DNA from: Bacteroidales bacterium Phil12
Lineage (GTDB): Bacteria > Bacteroidota > Bacteroidia > Bacteroidales > P3
Direction of reading: 5' to 3'
Assembly (NCBI GenBank): GCA_002633275.1
Contig: NWBO01000149.1
Span: forward strand, 1 to 64,000
Length of the DNA: 64,000 nt
In this document: in pieces, positions 63,542 to 64,000 of the stretch
Position numbering within the stretch: the stretch's first letter is position 1
Layout: each line of letters starts with the position of its first letter
Program-made: the position numbers and the translations under genes
The notes under the pieces: generated by a model
What the model was told of the DNA's origin: nothing
The model's input: the letters and a program-made list of their open reading frames with translations, nothing else
Database searches by the model: none

Positions 63542-64000
63542 ATGAAAGTAGGTTCTGATAGAGAGAAGTTGTTGAAATTGTTGCGAAATGCACTACTCAA
63601 CAATGACGAGCAAATAAGCACAATAGAAACGCACGAAGAGATTTTCACTCCGTGTAACGATGACCCTGTTATGATATTTGCCGAAAAACTCTCTATGGAC
63701 GGAGGTCGCTTCGTGTATTGCCAAAACGAGGCGGAACTATTCGAGAAACTCAACAATATGGCTCAATACCGTTCTTGGAACGGCTACAACGCTTACTCTT
63801 CCAACCTGCAAAACTATTTACAATCAAACAATATAAATGCCACACTTGCCGACCCATCGGTGAATGTCGGCATTTCTTTGTGCCAAGGTATTGTAGCACC
63901 GACGGGCAGCATAATAATCACTTCTTCGCAAGGAGCCGGCACTAACCTTACTCATTTTCCACAGATTATGATGGTTATCGCCATGACTTCCCAAATCTAT
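63542..64000 (+). CDS. LUD-domain (LutC/YkgG-like) protein, cut by window end
   Basis: The reading frame from the ATG at 63542 stays open to the window end (153 residues seen). GISLCQGIVAPTGSIIITSS followed by QGAGTNLTHFPQ matches the glycine-rich LUD core (LutC type), including the ATGT/APTG-like turn. LutC takes part in lactate use elsewhere, but the lone Bacteroidetes copy next to ftsH has no assigned role. It is 13 bp from ftsH and probably in the same operon. Confidence 0.75.
   Translation, partial: MKVGSDREKLLKLLRNALLNNDEQISTIETHEEIFTPCNDDPVMIFAEKLSMDGGRFVYCQNEAELFEKLNNMAQYRSWNGYNAYSSNLQNYLQSNNINATLADPSVNVGISLCQGIVAPTGSIIITSSQGAGTNLTHFPQIMMVIAMTSQIY

Overview
The window reads as a chromosomal segment of a low-GC member of the Bacteroidetes, most likely a Bacteroidales species. 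The evidence is promoters with a TAnnTTTG -7 box, often with a TTG/TTTG element about 19-20 bp upstream; Bacteroidetes-style lipoproteins; a fragment of a type IX secretion (T9SS) C-terminal sorting tail; a riboswitch-led thiD-thiS-thiE-thiG-thiC-thiH-thiF cluster; a PLP arginine decarboxylase of the roughly 465-residue Bacteroidetes type; and a 482-residue CstA. There are no rRNA or tRNA genes, insertion sequences, CRISPR arrays or phage genes.

Layout. 1-4.1 kb (minus strand) is an accessory cluster of exported proteins: a PKD-like protein, a thioredoxin-like CxxC lipoprotein, a cysteine-rich lipoprotein behind a conserved leader, two paralogous propeller-like proteins and an orphan T9SS tail. 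4.5-20.8 kb holds an M16 protease, rimM/rpsP, a DUF389 protein, nhaD, yidC, comF, a Cys/His/Lys-rich secreted protein with a DUF4405 membrane protein and a MATE pump, a thioesterase, tadA and an Ig-like lipoprotein. 20.8-33.6 kb holds a GH29 fucosidase, a glycosyltransferase, aspA, speA, msrA, an FKBP lipoprotein, rpsO, pnp and a coiled-coil lipoprotein. 33.7-40.8 kb is the thiamin operon with its TPP riboswitch. 40.9-43.5 kb is a second accessory cluster: an ECF sigma factor, a second copy of the conserved leader, and three small exported proteins. 43.6-64 kb is mostly housekeeping: MATE, cstA, pdxJ, bcr, a metallo-hydrolase, fabH-plsX-rpmF-yceD, an ABC exporter, purB, ywqE-like, rpe, deaD, rsfS, ftsH and a truncated LUD-domain gene.

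Two patterns cut across the genes. First, fourteen sites carry degenerate tandem arrays of a 21-bp unit (TAATTTACTAAT followed by GTTTAACAC, or a variant ending CACTCACAC). They are intergenic except at one place, where the units run in frame through a coding sequence as 7-residue repeats. The longest array has nine units next to speA. Several arrays are bracketed by inverted units. Second, a leader of about 170 nt is present twice, 38 kb apart and on opposite strands, ahead of two different small lipoprotein genes. Both copies keep the same interleaved pairing arms and exactly 24 nt between the last arm and the ATG, while reading frame is not conserved. This looks like a cis-acting RNA plus signal-peptide cassette driving different exported proteins.

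Most gene calls rest on family motifs visible in the translations. No database search was possible, so novelty statements are inferences.
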